Counted from the first letter of the stretch, positions 19,519 to 29,480 are shown. The stretch is 64,000 bases of DNA from Methyloversatilis discipulorum (GCF_000527135.1 NZ_AZUP01000001.1:3435535-3499534), one strand, 5' to 3'. Program-made: numbers and translations. Notes: generated by a model not told the origin, from the sequence alone.

Positions 19519-19618
19519 CGGGCACTCCGTGGATGGACTGTCGCAGAGAGTCGTGCCAGCGCAGGCAGTTCCCGTCCGCTCGCGCGGACGGGCATTTCCG
19601 GACCGTGACGGAACTGGA

Positions 19619-21853
19619 TCAGAAGTCCCAGCGCACGCCGGCGATCACCTGCCGCGGCCGGTTCACGTGGATGCCGTTCACGCGGCTCACGATATAGGTG
19701 CGGTCGGTCAGGTTGGCGGCACTGAGGAACAACGTCATGCCTTGCGGCTTCAGGCGGTAGTTGGCCGATGCGTTGAATATGGTCTGCGCATCGATCTCGC
19801 CCGACTGGCCGTCCGGCAGCGGCGTCTTCGAATTCAGGCCGTCGGTGTATTGCTCGCTGATGTGCTCGACGCCCAGCCGCATGTCGAAGCCGGACGCGTG
19901 CTCGTAGCCGATCGCCGCCGCCAGCAGGTGGCGCGGCGCGTACGGCGTGCGGTTGCCATTGACATTGACCTCGCCGATTTCGTTGCGCGCGGCGTCATAA
20001 ACGGTGTTCAGCACGTCGTTCTCGAAGCGCGCCGTCCACAGATGCGTGTACGAGCCCTTCAGATAGACGTTGTGCGCGCTGCCGTTCATGCGGCCGAAGT
20101 CGATGCGGCCGCCCAGTTCCAGGCCTTCCTTGCGGGTTTCGCCGCCGTTGGCGAAGGTCTGGCCGAGGCCGAGCGACTGGCCGGGCACGATCTGGTTCTT
20201 GAAGTCGATGCGGAACAGCGTCGCTTCGAGCTGCACACCCTTGAGCGGCGCCGAGCGCATGCCCAGCTCGTAGTTGGTGCTCAGCTCCGGGCTCACCGCC
20301 ACGTAGTCGGCGTCGAACGGCGACAGCGTGGCGTCCGGGCGCGGCGGCGCAAAGCCGCGATGCACGCCGGCGAATACCGTGGTGTCGGGCAGGCCGAACC
20401 AGGTCACGCCGAAACCGGGCAGCACCTTGTCGTTCTTGTCGGACAGGCGGGCATTGACCGGGTTGAAGTCCTCGGTCGAGGCGCTGAAGGTCTGCCGGTA
20501 CTGTTCGTAACGCACGCCCGGCGTCAGCGACCAGTTGCCGACGTAGAAGGTGTTCTGCACATAGCCGGACAGCGCGTCGGTCTTGATGCGGAAGTCGTCT
20601 CGCAGCAGCGTGCCGATCGAATTCTCGCGCGCGGTCGAGAAGGCGCCGTTGTAGCGCTTGCGGCTCACGTCTTCCCAGTGCAGGCGCACGCCCATCACCA
20701 GTTCGTTCTGGATGCCGAAGGTGGTGTGCTTCAGGTCCAGCCGCGGCTCGATGCCGAAGGTTTCGTAGCTGCGCGGACGCATGTTGTTGCCGCACAGGCG
20801 GGCGAAATCCTCAAAGCCGTTCGGCACCGTGTAATCGATGTTCGCCGGGCAGGCGCCGGACAGCGGCACCGGATCGCCGTCACGCAGCGTTTCCAGTTCG
20901 TCCTCTTCGGCGATGGCGTCGAGCTGGCGGTAGGAGGCGCGATCCACCTTGCTGTAATACATATTGGTGGTCAGCTTCGCCTCCTCGTTGATCTGGAAGG
21001 TATGCACCGCCTGCGCGGCGTTGCGTTCCAGTTTGAAGCGGTCGTCGCGGAAGGGATTGGCGTAGGGGTCGCGCTCGTAGCGGGCCTGATCGAGGCCGGC
21101 TTCGCCGAACTTCGAGTCTTCCTCGAAGTAGCCGTACTTCAGCATCAGCGTGTTGCGCGCATTCAGGTTCAGCAGCGCCTTGATCGAAACGTCGGTCATC
21201 TTGTGCTCGTTGCCGCGGCGGGTGCCGTCGCCTTCCTTCTGGGTGGCGCTGAGCAGCACGCCACCCCAGTCGCCGCCGGTACCGACGCTGGCTGAAAGAC
21301 CGTAGAAGTCGCGGCTGCCGGCCGACGCCTGCACCGAGCCCTGGAAGGTGCGCGGTACGTCCTGGGTGACGAAGTTGATCACGCCGCCCACCGTCTGCGG
21401 GCCGTGCACGATCTGGCCCGAGCCCTTGATGACTTCGATGCGGCGGATGCGCTCCAGCGGCGTGTGGTAGTGCGTGGTCGGGTCGGCGTAGGGCGCGAGC
21501 TGTATCGGGGCGCCGTCCTCCAGCAGCAGCGTGCGGCTGCTGCGGCGCGGATCGAGGCCGCGCACGCCGATGTTCAGGTTCAGGCCGAAGGCGTCCTCGC
21601 CGACCACATGCACGCCCGGTGCTTCGCGTACCGCTTCCATGATCGACAGCGGGCGCTGCGCTTCGAGCTGTTCGGGACCGATTGCATGGACCGAGCCGGG
21701 AATGGCTTCGAGCCGGTCGGGCAGCGCTTCGATCACGGTGATCGCAGGCAGCGCGGTCGGGCTGCTCTGGGCATGGGCGGTTGCGCCAATGCAGCCGATG
21801 GCCAGCGCGATCAGGGTGGGGGCGGGGCTCCTCGCGATTCTTCTGGTTCTCAC
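19619..21853 (-). CDS. TonB-dependent outer-membrane receptor, FecA-like
   Basis: About 744 residues. Signal peptide MRTRRIARSPAPTLIALAIG... ends near THAQ-type site AHAQ; the plug domain follows with GVRGLDPRRSSRTLLLEDG, characteristic of FecA-type ferric-citrate receptors, and VIKGSGQIVHGPQTVGGVINFVT. The 22-strand barrel ends in AGVRWDF with the terminal Phe. No N-terminal signalling domain is present, so it lacks direct FecR-type transcription control. The GTG start has GGAGA upstream; an ATG at 21904 would add 17 residues before the signal peptide without a ribosome-binding site. No fecR/fecI or ABC transporter genes adjoin it. Substrate could be ferric citrate or another metal chelate. 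Confidence 0.87.
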   Translation of the reverse strand: MRTRRIARSPAPTLIALAIGCIGATAHAQSSPTALPAITVIEALPDRLEAIPGSVHAIGPEQLEAQRPLSIMEAVREAPGVHVVGEDAFGLNLNIGVRGLDPRRSSRTLLLEDGAPIQLAPYADPTTHYHTPLERIRRIEVIKGSGQIVHGPQTVGGVINFVTQDVPRTFQGSVQASAGSRDFYGLSASVGTGGDWGGVLLSATQKEGDGTRRGNEHKMTDVSIKALLNLNARNTLMLKYGYFEEDSKFGEAGLDQARYERDPYANPFRDDRFKLERNAAQAVHTFQINEEAKLTTNMYYSKVDRASYRQLDAIAEEDELETLRDGDPVPLSGACPANIDYTVPNGFEDFARLCGNNMRPRSYETFGIEPRLDLKHTTFGIQNELVMGVRLHWEDVSRKRYNGAFSTARENSIGTLLRDDFRIKTDALSGYVQNTFYVGNWSLTPGVRYEQYRQTFSASTEDFNPVNARLSDKNDKVLPGFGVTWFGLPDTTVFAGVHRGFAPPRPDATLSPFDADYVAVSPELSTNYELGMRSAPLKGVQLEATLFRIDFKNQIVPGQSLGLGQTFANGGETRKEGLELGGRIDFGRMNGSAHNVYLKGSYTHLWTARFENDVLNTVYDAARNEIGEVNVNGNRTPYAPRHLLAAAIGYEHASGFDMRLGVEHISEQYTDGLNSKTPLPDGQSGEIDAQTIFNASANYRLKPQGMTLFLSAANLTDRTYIVSRVNGIHVNRPRQVIAGVRWDF

Positions 21854-22094
21854 GTCTCTGATTTCTCCGTTGTCGCGCGCGAACGCCTGTGCATGCGAGT
21901 GCACCGGCAGACGGCACGGGGTGGCTTTGTTGTGCGCCCGGGCGCACCTTCTTGCGGGTGCATGGGGCCGACGTCGAGCGCGCCGCGACTATGATCAGTA
22001 GTGCGCTAATTGTTAAGGGACTAAATCCCGAGCCGCGGCGGCGCCTCTGCCCGGGTCGGCGCGCGTTGCGCCGCAATACCGGTAAACTTCCGGG

Positions 22095-22310
22095 GTGAGC
22101 GCATCCAACTTATCCATCCATCTGAACGGCCAGCCGCATCCGATCGCCCCCGGTCAGACCGTGGCCGATCTGGTTGCCGGGCTGGCGCTAACCGGCAAAC
22201 GCATCGCGGTCGAGCGCAACGGCGAGATCGTGCCGCGTGCGGCGCATGCGCTGACCGTGCTGAGCGCTGGTGACCGCCTCGAAATCGTCGTCGCCGTCGG
22301 CGGCGGCTGA
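22095..22310 (+). CDS. thiS: Thiamine sulfur-carrier protein ThiS
   Basis: 71 residues of the beta-grasp fold ([36 protein letters not shown]) ending in AVGGG. ThiS is adenylated and thiocarboxylated at its C-terminal Gly and gives sulfur to ThiG for the thiazole ring of thiamine. The usual end is GG; here there are three glycines. GTG start. It is 15 bases before thiG, so they form one operon. No TPP-riboswitch sequence is apparent upstream. Confidence 0.92.
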   Translation: MSASNLSIHLNGQPHPIAPGQTVADLVAGLALTGKRIAVERNGEIVPRAAHALTVLSAGDRLEIVVAVGGG

Positions 22311-22325
22311 AACCGGACCATTCCC

Positions 22326-23114
22326 ATGAGCAAGGACATCCTGAAGATAGGCGCGCGCGAGTTCTCGTCGCGCCTGCTGGTCGGCACCGGCAAGTACCGC
22401 GACTTCGACGAAACGCGCGAAGCGGTCGAGGCCTCTGGCGCCGAAATCATCACCGTTGCCATCCGCCGCACCAATATCGGCCAGGAGCCGGGCCAGCCCA
22501 GCCTGCTGGAAGTGCTGCCGCCGGACCGCTACACCCTGCTGCCCAATACCGCCGGCTGCTACACCGCCGACGACGCGGTGCGCACGCTGCGGCTGGCGCG
22601 CGAACTGCTCGACGGCCACAACCTGGTCAAGCTCGAAGTGCTGGGCGACGCCGACACGCTGTTCCCGGACATGACGCAGACGCTGGCCGCGGCCGAGACG
22701 CTGGTCAAGGACGGCTTCGACGTGATGGTTTACTGCTCGGACGACCCCATCATGGCCAAACGGCTGGAAGAGGCCGGCTGCGTCGCGGTGATGCCGCTGG
22801 CCAGCCTGATCGGCTCCGGCATGGGCATCCTGAATCCGTGGAATCTGCGCCTCATCATCGACAACGCGCGCGTGCCGGTCATCGTCGATGCCGGCGTCGG
22901 CACCGCGTCGGACGCCGCCATCGCGATGGAACTGGGCTGCGACGGCGTGCTGATGAACACCGCCATCGCCAAGGCGCAGAATCCGGTGCTGATGGCCAGC
23001 GCGATGAAGAAGGGCGTCGAGGCCGGCCGCGAAGCCTTCCTCGCCGGCCGCATGCCGCGCAAGCTCTACAGCGGCGCGCCCAGTTCGCCGACCAGCGGCC
23101 TGATCACCGGCTGA
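22326..23114 (+). CDS. thiG: Thiazole synthase ThiG
   Basis: 262 residues, standard length. ThiG is a TIM-barrel enzyme that condenses deoxyxylulose phosphate, a glycine imine and ThiS thiocarboxylate into the thiamine thiazole. The family strings [53 protein letters not shown] (with the imine-forming Lys), [12 protein letters not shown] and [11 protein letters not shown] are all present. It lies between thiS and trmB in the same direction. Confidence 0.96.
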   Translation: MSKDILKIGAREFSSRLLVGTGKYRDFDETREAVEASGAEIITVAIRRTNIGQEPGQPSLLEVLPPDRYTLLPNTAGCYTADDAVRTLRLARELLDGHNLVKLEVLGDADTLFPDMTQTLAAAETLVKDGFDVMVYCSDDPIMAKRLEEAGCVAVMPLASLIGSGMGILNPWNLRLIIDNARVPVIVDAGVGTASDAAIAMELGCDGVLMNTAIAKAQNPVLMASAMKKGVEAGREAFLAGRMPRKLYSGAPSSPTSGLITG

Positions 23115-23161
23115 ACCCACTTCGCGCGGCGCCTGATGCGTCGCGCAGCAGGACCTTTCGC

Positions 23162-23881
23162 ATGAACGACGACAACACGCCGGACACCTCGGAGGGCGCC
23201 GACGACGCGCGCCCGCAACGCCACATCCGCAGCTACGTGCTGCGACAGGGCCGCATGTCGCCCGGCCAGGTGCGCAACATCGAAGAAGGCATGCCGCGCT
23301 GGGGCATTCCGTACGCGGCGCAGGCCATCGACTACGCCGCGGCATTTGGTCGCCGCGCGCCGGTAGTGCTGGAGATCGGCTTCGGCATGGGCTTCACCAC
23401 CGCCGAAATCGCTGCCGCGCGGCCGGACACCGATTTCATCGGCATCGAGGTGCATGGCCCGGGCGTCGGCAATATGTTCAAGCTGATCGCCGAACAGCAG
23501 CTTGCCAACGTACGCGTCATCCAGCACGACGCGGTCGAGGTGCTGCGCGACATGATTCCCGATGGCTCGCTGGCTGGCGTGCACGTGTACTTCCCCGACC
23601 CGTGGCCGAAGAAGCGCCATCTGAAGCGCCGCCTGATCCAGGCGCCGCTGGTCGCCCAGCTCGCCACCAAGCTCGCACCCGGCGGCTATCTGCACTGCGC
23701 GACCGACATCGAGGACTATGGTCAGCAGATGCTGGACGTGCTCAGCGCCGAGCCGCTGCTGGAAAACACCGCCGACGGCTTCGCGCCGCGGCCGGACTAT
23801 CGTCCGCTGACCAAGTTCGAAGCGCGCGGCCTCAGGCTGGGCCACGGCGTGTGGGATGTGATCTTCCGGCGCAGGGGCTGA
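23162..23881 (+). CDS. trmB: tRNA (guanine-N7-)-methyltransferase TrmB
   Basis: 239 residues. TrmB makes m7G46 in tRNA. The SAM site VLEIGFGMG is near 72-80, followed by the family signatures [24 protein letters not shown] and the C-terminal TKFEARG. The N-terminal ~40 residues are polar and contain the [14 protein letters not shown] segment typical of this family. It starts 47 bases after thiG and may be the last gene of that operon, convergent with hemW. Confidence 0.95.
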   Translation: MNDDNTPDTSEGADDARPQRHIRSYVLRQGRMSPGQVRNIEEGMPRWGIPYAAQAIDYAAAFGRRAPVVLEIGFGMGFTTAEIAAARPDTDFIGIEVHGPGVGNMFKLIAEQQLANVRVIQHDAVEVLRDMIPDGSLAGVHVYFPDPWPKKRHLKRRLIQAPLVAQLATKLAPGGYLHCATDIEDYGQQMLDVLSAEPLLENTADGFAPRPDYRPLTKFEARGLRLGHGVWDVIFRRRG

Positions 23882-23922
23882 GGCGTAACCAGCTGCAGGC
23901 GGAGCGCCCGCCCGCAGGCAGC

Positions 23923-25152
23923 TCAGTCCAGAAAACGCTGCAGCAGCTCGTTCAGGAAGCGCCGCCCCTGCGGCGTCGGCTTCACCCGTCCGCTGTCCAG
24001 TTCCAGCAAACCGGCTTCGCGCGCTTCGAGCAGGCGCGGCATGAGCTGTTCAAGCGGGAGGCCGGCGTGGCGGGCGAACAGGTCGACGTGGAAACCGTCG
24101 TTCAGCCGCGCCGCATTCATCATGAATTCGAAGGGCAGTTCGTCGGCACCCACCGTGCGCGATTCCTGCACGAAATCGCCGCGCGCCGCGCCTTCGAGGT
24201 AGGCATTGGGATGCTTGTGTCGCATGTCGCGCCGGATGCGGTCGTGGAAGCTCAGCTTGCCGTGGGCGCCGGCGCCGATGCCGAGGTAGTCGCCGAACTG
24301 CCAGTAATTCAGGTTGTGCAGGCACTGCTGGCCCGGTTTTGCGAAGGCCGACGTTTCGTAGTGCATGAAGCCGGCGTCGGCCAGACGCGCTTCGATCGCC
24401 TCCTGCATGTCGGCGGATACGTCGTCGTCCGGCAATTCCGGCGGCTGCGCGGCAAAGGGCGTGTTCGGCTCCAGCGTCAGGTGGTAACAGGACAGATGGC
24501 TCACGCCGGTGGCGATCGCGGTGTCGAGGTCAGCCAGCGCCTCGGCCAGCGTCTGCTGCGGCAGCGCGTACATCAGGTCGATGTTCACCCGTTCGAAGGT
24601 GTGCAGCGCGAGCTCGATCGCGCGCTGCGCTTCACGCGTGTCGTGGATGCGGCCGAGTGCGGCGAGCTGGCGGTCGTCGAAGCTCTGCACGCCGATCGAC
24701 AGACGGTTCACGCCAGCGTCGCGGAAACCCTTGAAGCGGTCGGCTTCCACCGTGCCCGGATTCGCCTCGAGCGTGATTTCCGCTTCCGGCGACAGATTTA
24801 CCCGTGCGCGCACCGCGGTGAGCAGGCGGTCGAGCGCCTCAGGTGTCATCAGGCTGGGCGTGCCGCCGCCGAAGAAAATGGTCTGCACCCGGCGGCCCCA
24901 GATGTCGGGCAGCGACGATTCCAGGTCGGCGATCAGTGCGTCGATGTAGGCGGCTTCGGGAATGCCGTCGCGCACCGTGTGCGAGTTGAAGTCGCAGTAC
25001 GGGCACTTGCGTACGCACCAAGGGAAATGGATGTACAGCGACAGCGGCGGTGAAACGGTGAATGCCGGCGAGTTCGTGTTGGCCGGCGATGTGGCGCCCG
25101 CCGCCACCGGCTGCGCGGCGCGCGCCGGCTTCAGCGGGATGACGCGGGTCAT
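23923..25152 (-). CDS. hemW: Heme chaperone HemW (radical SAM, formerly coproporphyrinogen III oxidase-like)
   Basis: 409 residues. The radical-SAM cluster C46-x3-C50-x2-C53 (WCVRKCPYC) is followed by FFGGGTPSL. HemW-type sequence continues with INRLSIGVQSFDD, INIDLMYALPQQT-like NIDLMYALPQQ, and LSCYHLTLEPNTPF. Authentic oxygen-independent HemN lacks this cysteine spacing and length, so HemW, which carries haem to respiratory proteins, is preferred. The first ~35 residues are an extra Ala/Pro-rich leader; a later start is possible. Its ATG overlaps the rdgB stop as ATGA. Confidence 0.9.
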   Translation of the reverse strand: MTRVIPLKPARAAQPVAAGATSPANTNSPAFTVSPPLSLYIHFPWCVRKCPYCDFNSHTVRDGIPEAAYIDALIADLESSLPDIWGRRVQTIFFGGGTPSLMTPEALDRLLTAVRARVNLSPEAEITLEANPGTVEADRFKGFRDAGVNRLSIGVQSFDDRQLAALGRIHDTREAQRAIELALHTFERVNIDLMYALPQQTLAEALADLDTAIATGVSHLSCYHLTLEPNTPFAAQPPELPDDDVSADMQEAIEARLADAGFMHYETSAFAKPGQQCLHNLNYWQFGDYLGIGAGAHGKLSFHDRIRRDMRHKHPNAYLEGAARGDFVQESRTVGADELPFEFMMNAARLNDGFHVDLFARHAGLPLEQLMPRLLEAREAGLLELDSGRVKPTPQGRRFLNELLQRFLD

Positions 25153-25745
25153 GCGGCGCTCTTCAGCCGGTCGAGCAGGTGGCGCATCGCCGCTGCGCGA
25201 TGCGACAGCGTGTTCTTCAGTTCGGATGCAAGTTCGGCGGCGGTCTGTTCGAGCGACGGCACGAAGAAGTGCGGGTCGTAGCCGAAACCGCCGTCACCGC
25301 GCGCCTGCTCGATGATTTCGCCGTGCCATTCGCCGTCGGCAATCAGCGGCTGCGGGTCGTCGGCCGAGCGCACCAGCACGATGACCGAATAGAAGTGGGC
25401 GCGACGGTCGTCGACGCCATGCAGATCGGCGATCAGCTTGGCGTTGTTGGCGAGGTCGGATTTCGGCTCGCCGGCGTAGCGCGCCGACAGCACGCCCGGC
25501 TTGCCGCCGAGCGCCGTCACGCACAGGCCGGAATCGTCGGCCAGTGCCGGCAGCCCGGTTTCGCGCGCAGCGTGGCGCGCCTTGGCCAGCGCGTTCTCGA
25601 CGAAAGTGGCGTGCGGCTCGTCGGCTTCGCTGACGCCGAGCGAGCTCTGGGTGACCACCTCTATGCCCAGAGGCGCCAGCATGGCCGACAGCTCGCGCAG
25701 CTTGCCGGCGTTGTTGCTTGCGAGTACCAGGCGTTCGATCGGCAT
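25149..25745 (-). CDS. rdgB: dITP/XTP pyrophosphatase RdgB (HAM1 family)
   Basis: 198 residues. It hydrolyses non-canonical purine nucleoside triphosphates (dITP, XTP) to keep them out of DNA and RNA. The N-terminal LASNNAGKLRE, central LADDSGLCVTALGGKPGV, GDGGFGYDPHF and C-terminal LSHRAAAMRHL match the family closely. It lies five bases after rph and overlaps hemW, in a packed minus-strand operon. Confidence 0.95.
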   Translation of the reverse strand: MPIERLVLASNNAGKLRELSAMLAPLGIEVVTQSSLGVSEADEPHATFVENALAKARHAARETGLPALADDSGLCVTALGGKPGVLSARYAGEPKSDLANNAKLIADLHGVDDRRAHFYSVIVLVRSADDPQPLIADGEWHGEIIEQARGDGGFGYDPHFFVPSLEQTAAELASELKNTLSHRAAAMRHLLDRLKSAA

Positions 25746-25750
25746 CGGAA

Positions 25751-26470
25751 TCAGATCTCCAGTGCGCGGCGCTGGGCGGCGATCAGCCCGTTGATGCCGC
25801 TTTCGGCCAGATCCATCAGCGCGTTCAGTTCGCTGCGGGTGAAGGGCACGCCTTCGGCCGTGCCCTGTACTTCGCACAGGCCGCCGGAGGCGGTCATGAC
25901 GACGTTCATGTCGGTGTCGCAGTTCGAATCCTCATCGTAGTCGAGGTCGAGCACCGGCGTGCCTTCGTGTATGCCGACCGATACCGCGGCGACCAGTTCG
26001 CGCAACGGGTTCGCCGGCAGCAGGCCCTTCTTCACCAGACCGCTCAGCGCGTCGTGCAGCGCGACGCAGGCGCCGGTGATCGAGGCGCAGCGGGTGCCGC
26101 CGTCGGCCTGCAGTACATCGCAGTCCAGCGTGATCTGGCGTTCGCCGAGCGCTGCGAGGTCGGTGACCGAGCGCAGGCTGCGGCCGATCAGGCGCTGGAT
26201 TTCCTGGGTGCGGCCGGTCTGCTTGCCCTTGGCCGCCTCGCGCGCGCTGCGCGTGTGGGTGGAGCGGGGCAGCATGCCGTATTCGGCGGTCACCCAGCCC
26301 TGACCCTTGCCGCGCAGGAAAGGCGGCACGCTCTCTTCGACGCTGGCCGTGCACAGCACGCGCGTGTTGCCGATCTCGATCAGCACCGAACCTTCGGCGT
26401 GGCAGGTGAAATTACGGGTGATGCGCAGGTCGCGCGCCTGGTCGGGCCGGCGGCCGCTGGGTCGTGTCAC
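25751..26470 (-). CDS. rph: Ribonuclease PH
   Basis: 239 residues, the family length. RNase PH is a phosphorolytic 3'-5' exoribonuclease that trims tRNA 3' ends. The N-terminus [73 protein letters not shown] and [19 protein letters not shown] are canonical. The GTG start is supported by AAGGGA seven bases upstream and by alignment with the usual RPSGR beginning. It starts one base after the PP2C stop codon, so its translation probably depends on the phosphatase gene. Confidence 0.95.
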   Translation of the reverse strand: MTRPSGRRPDQARDLRITRNFTCHAEGSVLIEIGNTRVLCTASVEESVPPFLRGKGQGWVTAEYGMLPRSTHTRSAREAAKGKQTGRTQEIQRLIGRSLRSVTDLAALGERQITLDCDVLQADGGTRCASITGACVALHDALSGLVKKGLLPANPLRELVAAVSVGIHEGTPVLDLDYDEDSNCDTDMNVVMTASGGLCEVQGTAEGVPFTRSELNALMDLAESGINGLIAAQRRALEI

Positions 26471-26471
26471 G

Positions 26472-27389
26472 TCATTGTCCCTTCGAGTACTTGTTGATCG
26501 CGGAATTGATTTCCGCGATGGCGGATTCGATCGCCGATTCATCCCACTCCTCGCGCATCGACGCGCGGTCACCAAAGCTCTCGATCACCGTGGTGTGACG
26601 GTCGAGCGGCAGCGTGCGGGTGGTGACCGAGCCCTGCGGCTCGTCGGCGTAGTTGTCGTGCCAATTGATCGCCACCGTGGTCAGGTTGTCGGCGGTTTCT
26701 CCACCCGCGGCCTCCGCCTGATCCATCAAGCGCGGCACCGCTGTCATCACGTCCGGGTTCTCGAAGGTCTTCAGCAGCACGTCATTGCCGAGCGGGCCCC
26801 ACACGCCGTCACTGCACAGCAGGACGGTGTCACCGGCGAGCAGGGGCGTCTTGCGCGAATACTCGATCTGCGGCGCGATCGGACCGCCGAGACAGCTGTA
26901 GATGCGGTTGCGGTGCGGGTGGGTCATCGCGCCGTCCTCGTCCAGCAGGCCGCGATCGATCATGCGTTGCACGCGCGAGTGGTCACGCGTCTGCGTCATC
27001 ACGTGACCGGCGCGCAGCACGTACAGCCGCGAATCGCCTGCGTGCGCCCAGTAGGCGACCGAATCCTGGATCACACAGGCGACACAGGTGGTGCGTGGCC
27101 CGTCCTCAAGGTCGCGCTCGTCGGCGTAGTCGAGGATGGCGCAATGCGCGTTGGTCAGGCCGCGCGACAGGAACAGGAAAGGGTCGTTCAGCCGCGGCTT
27201 GGCTTCGCGCTGGAAGGACTCGACCAGGTACTGCACCGCGATCTGCGCCGCTACTTCGCCCTGGAAGTGGCCACCCATGCCGTCGGCCACCACCAACAGC
27301 AGTGCGTCGCGTGAATACGAGTAGGCCATGCGGTCCTGATTGGACTTGCGCTTGCCGACGCGGCTGTCCTGAAAGATGGTGAATCTCAT
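26472..27389 (-). CDS. PP2C-family serine/threonine protein phosphatase
   Basis: 305 residues. It starts [10 protein letters not shown] and has the metal-binding motifs [45 protein letters not shown] and [11 protein letters not shown]. The phosphatase domain fills about residues 1-245; a ~60-residue C-terminal extension ([19 protein letters not shown]) is helical and unassigned. The ATG overlaps the stop of the protein kinase gene as ATGA, so the two opposed enzymes are made together and probably act on the same substrates. Confidence 0.92.
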   Translation of the reverse strand: MRFTIFQDSRVGKRKSNQDRMAYSYSRDALLLVVADGMGGHFQGEVAAQIAVQYLVESFQREAKPRLNDPFLFLSRGLTNAHCAILDYADERDLEDGPRTTCVACVIQDSVAYWAHAGDSRLYVLRAGHVMTQTRDHSRVQRMIDRGLLDEDGAMTHPHRNRIYSCLGGPIAPQIEYSRKTPLLAGDTVLLCSDGVWGPLGNDVLLKTFENPDVMTAVPRLMDQAEAAGGETADNLTTVAINWHDNYADEPQGSVTTRTLPLDRHTTVIESFGDRASMREEWDESAIESAIAEINSAINKYSKGQ

Positions 27390-28384
27390 TTGCTCATCCA
27401 GGTGCTGAAGCGGCTGAACTGTGCGCGCACGCGGTTGAGCCAGTGATCGGAAGCGCTTGTGCTGGCGGCGGCAGCGGCGGCGGCCGCCAGTTCCGCCTCT
27501 TCGTTCTCGCGGTCCCAGGTGGCCAGCGACCGCTGCAGGGCGAAAACGCTCTGCGGCCGCTTCAGGTGATTGAGCTGCATGCACAGGTCTATGGTTTCGA
27601 GCAGCTGCTTCGAGTACTGGCCTATCCAGCGCTCGGACGCGAGGATGACCGTATCGTTCTCCATGCGCTGGTCGGCCGCCTGCGGCGGTCCGCCCGACAG
27701 GCAGGCGTACATGCTGGCGCCGATGCTGTAGATGTCGCTCCACGGGCCGAGCAGATCGCGGTTGCGGTAGTGCTCGGGGGCGGCAAAGCCGGGCGTGTAC
27801 ATCGGTTTCAGCATCGGCGTGTCGACCATCAGCGTGTTGCGCGCGGCGCCGAAGTCGATCAGCACCGGCGAACCGTTGTTGCGCAGGTAGATGTTCGACG
27901 GCTTGATGTCCAGGTGCAGCAGCTTGTGCGAATGCACTTCGCGCAGGCCGTTGAGCAGGCGTGTGAACACGTAGCGGATGAAGCTCTCGCGGATTTCGCC
28001 GCGGCGACGCGTGATGTAGTCCTGCAGCGTGCGTCCGCGTTCGTAGCGCATCACCATGTACACGGTGTCGTTGGCGCGGAAGAAGTTGAGCACGCGCACC
28101 ACGTTCGGGTGATTCAGCCCGGCCAGCGTGCGCCCCTCCTCGAAGAAGCACTTCATGCCGTAGCGGAAGGCGGGCAGGAATTCCTCGGGAATCTTCGGCT
28201 GGATATGGCCTTCCTCGCGCAGCGCCAGCGCGTTCGGCAGGTATTCCTTGATCGCGACCGGCGTGTTGTCGCGGTCGTGCGCCAGATAGACGATGGAAAA
28301 CCCGCCCAGGCTCAATTGGCTGTGGATGCGGTACTGGTCCAGTTCAAAGCCCGGCGGCAGGGCGCAATTGACTTGTGGGGGCAT
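27386..28384 (-). CDS. Hanks-type serine/threonine protein kinase
   Basis: About 332 residues. The glycine-rich loop SLGGFSIVY is at 25-33, the ATP Lys46 in VAIKEY, the catalytic loop HLDIKPSN at 157-164 (Leu replaces the Arg of HRD), DFG from Asp177 and the FAAPEHY substrate region further on. Lack of the HRD arginine suggests activation-loop phosphorylation is not required. No transmembrane segment is evident; an Ala-run (AELAAAAAAAAST) sits near the C-terminus. ATG at 28384 is chosen; an upstream frame to 28480 has no kinase sequence. It heads a run with PP2C, rph, rdgB and hemW and is divergent from yicC. Confidence 0.9.
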   Translation of the reverse strand: MPPQVNCALPPGFELDQYRIHSQLSLGGFSIVYLAHDRDNTPVAIKEYLPNALALREEGHIQPKIPEEFLPAFRYGMKCFFEEGRTLAGLNHPNVVRVLNFFRANDTVYMVMRYERGRTLQDYITRRRGEIRESFIRYVFTRLLNGLREVHSHKLLHLDIKPSNIYLRNNGSPVLIDFGAARNTLMVDTPMLKPMYTPGFAAPEHYRNRDLLGPWSDIYSIGASMYACLSGGPPQAADQRMENDTVILASERWIGQYSKQLLETIDLCMQLNHLKRPQSVFALQRSLATWDRENEEAELAAAAAAAASTSASDHWLNRVRAQFSRFSTWMSK

Positions 28385-28516
28385 TCTGCGGGCCGCTATG
28401 ATCCTTGTTTCGGCGCGATTCTGGGCGTTTGCCCACAGGCTGTAAAGCTGCCCGACAGGTGCTGTCGGCGGCGTTTGCACGCGTTGATGACCGATGGATC
28501 AACAGGGGAAGAACGC

Positions 28517-29392
28517 GTGGCAGGCAGCATACACAGCATGACGGGTTTCGCGACGGCTGCAGTCAGTGTCGGCGCAGCGACGCTGAACCTTGAGCTCAGA
28601 ACCGTTAATTCGCGTTTCCTCGACCTGCATTTCCGGCTGCCCGACGAACTGCGCGTGATCGAGCCCGTGCTGCGCGAGCAGATCACCGGCGCGCTGTCGC
28701 GCGGCAAGGTCGATTGCCGTGCCGGGCTGCAGGCGAGCGGCGAATCGGCGCGCGAACTGGCGCTGAACCCGCAGCTGCTGGCCCAGCTGGTGGCACTCGA
28801 AGCCGGCGTGCGCGCGGCACTGCCGCAGGCCGCCTCGCTGTCGGTCGCTGAGGTACTGCGCTGGCCCGGCATGCTGGGCGACGACACGATACCGGCCGAG
28901 GCGCTGACCGAAGCGGGCGCACGTGCGGTGCGGCAGGCGCTGGCCGACCTCACCGCGTCGCGCAGCCGCGAAGGCGTGCGACTGGCCGGCATGCTGATGG
29001 AGCGCGTCACCCGCATGCGCGAACTGGTGGCTCAGGTCACGCCGCGTGTGCCCGAAGTGGTGCGCGAATACCAGGCCAAGCTCGTGCAGAAGCTGCAGGA
29101 AGCCATCGGCAGCGCGGACGACGAACGCATCCGTACCGAAGTCGGCCTGTTCGCGGTGCGCATCGACGTCGCCGAGGAACTGAACCGGCTGTCGGCGCAT
29201 CTCGACGAAGTGGAGCGCATCCTCGCCAAGGGCGGCAGCGCCGGCAAACGGCTCGACTTCCTGATGCAGGAACTGAACCGCGAGGCGAACACGCTGGCCT
29301 CGAAGTCGGTCGCGCAGGACGTCGGCGGCGTCGCGATGGAGCTCAAGCTGCTGATCGAACAGATGCGCGAGCAGGTGCAGAACATCGAGTGA
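28517..29392 (+). CDS. yicC: YicC-family endoribonuclease
   Basis: 291 residues from a GTG with AGGGGA upstream. Family landmarks are HSMTGFA at the start, LRTVNSRFLDLHFRLP, the central REGVRLAGML and the C-terminal KRLDFLMQELNREANTLASKS. YicC proteins are RNases that affect small-RNA stability and growth in stationary phase. It precedes gmk-rpoZ-spoT, the usual order in proteobacteria. The gap to gmk is 88 bases, so an internal promoter is possible. Confidence 0.92.
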   Translation: MAGSIHSMTGFATAAVSVGAATLNLELRTVNSRFLDLHFRLPDELRVIEPVLREQITGALSRGKVDCRAGLQASGESARELALNPQLLAQLVALEAGVRAALPQAASLSVAEVLRWPGMLGDDTIPAEALTEAGARAVRQALADLTASRSREGVRLAGMLMERVTRMRELVAQVTPRVPEVVREYQAKLVQKLQEAIGSADDERIRTEVGLFAVRIDVAEELNRLSAHLDEVERILAKGGSAGKRLDFLMQELNREANTLASKSVAQDVGGVAMELKLLIEQMREQVQNIE

Positions 29393-29480
29393 GCCCGCGG
29401 GAGTCGCTTGGCAGCTCCAGATTCACGCCGGCCTGCCGTTGACGCGGTTCCGGCGTATTTCGTCCTTTTCATTGCAAGAC

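Noticed and set aside
19376..21295. Long plus-strand frame across the TonB receptor
   Set aside because: Antisense to a receptor with intact plug and barrel motifs; the translation is Val/Arg/Ala-rich without any motif.
21854..22094. TPP riboswitch before thiS or cobalamin riboswitch before the TonB receptor
   Set aside because: I looked for the conserved core strings of both classes on the relevant strands and saw neither.
23882..23922. Terminator between trmB and hemW
   Set aside because: AGCTGC and GCAGCT can pair around a GC-rich interior, but there is no T-run on either strand, so I did not list it as a terminator.
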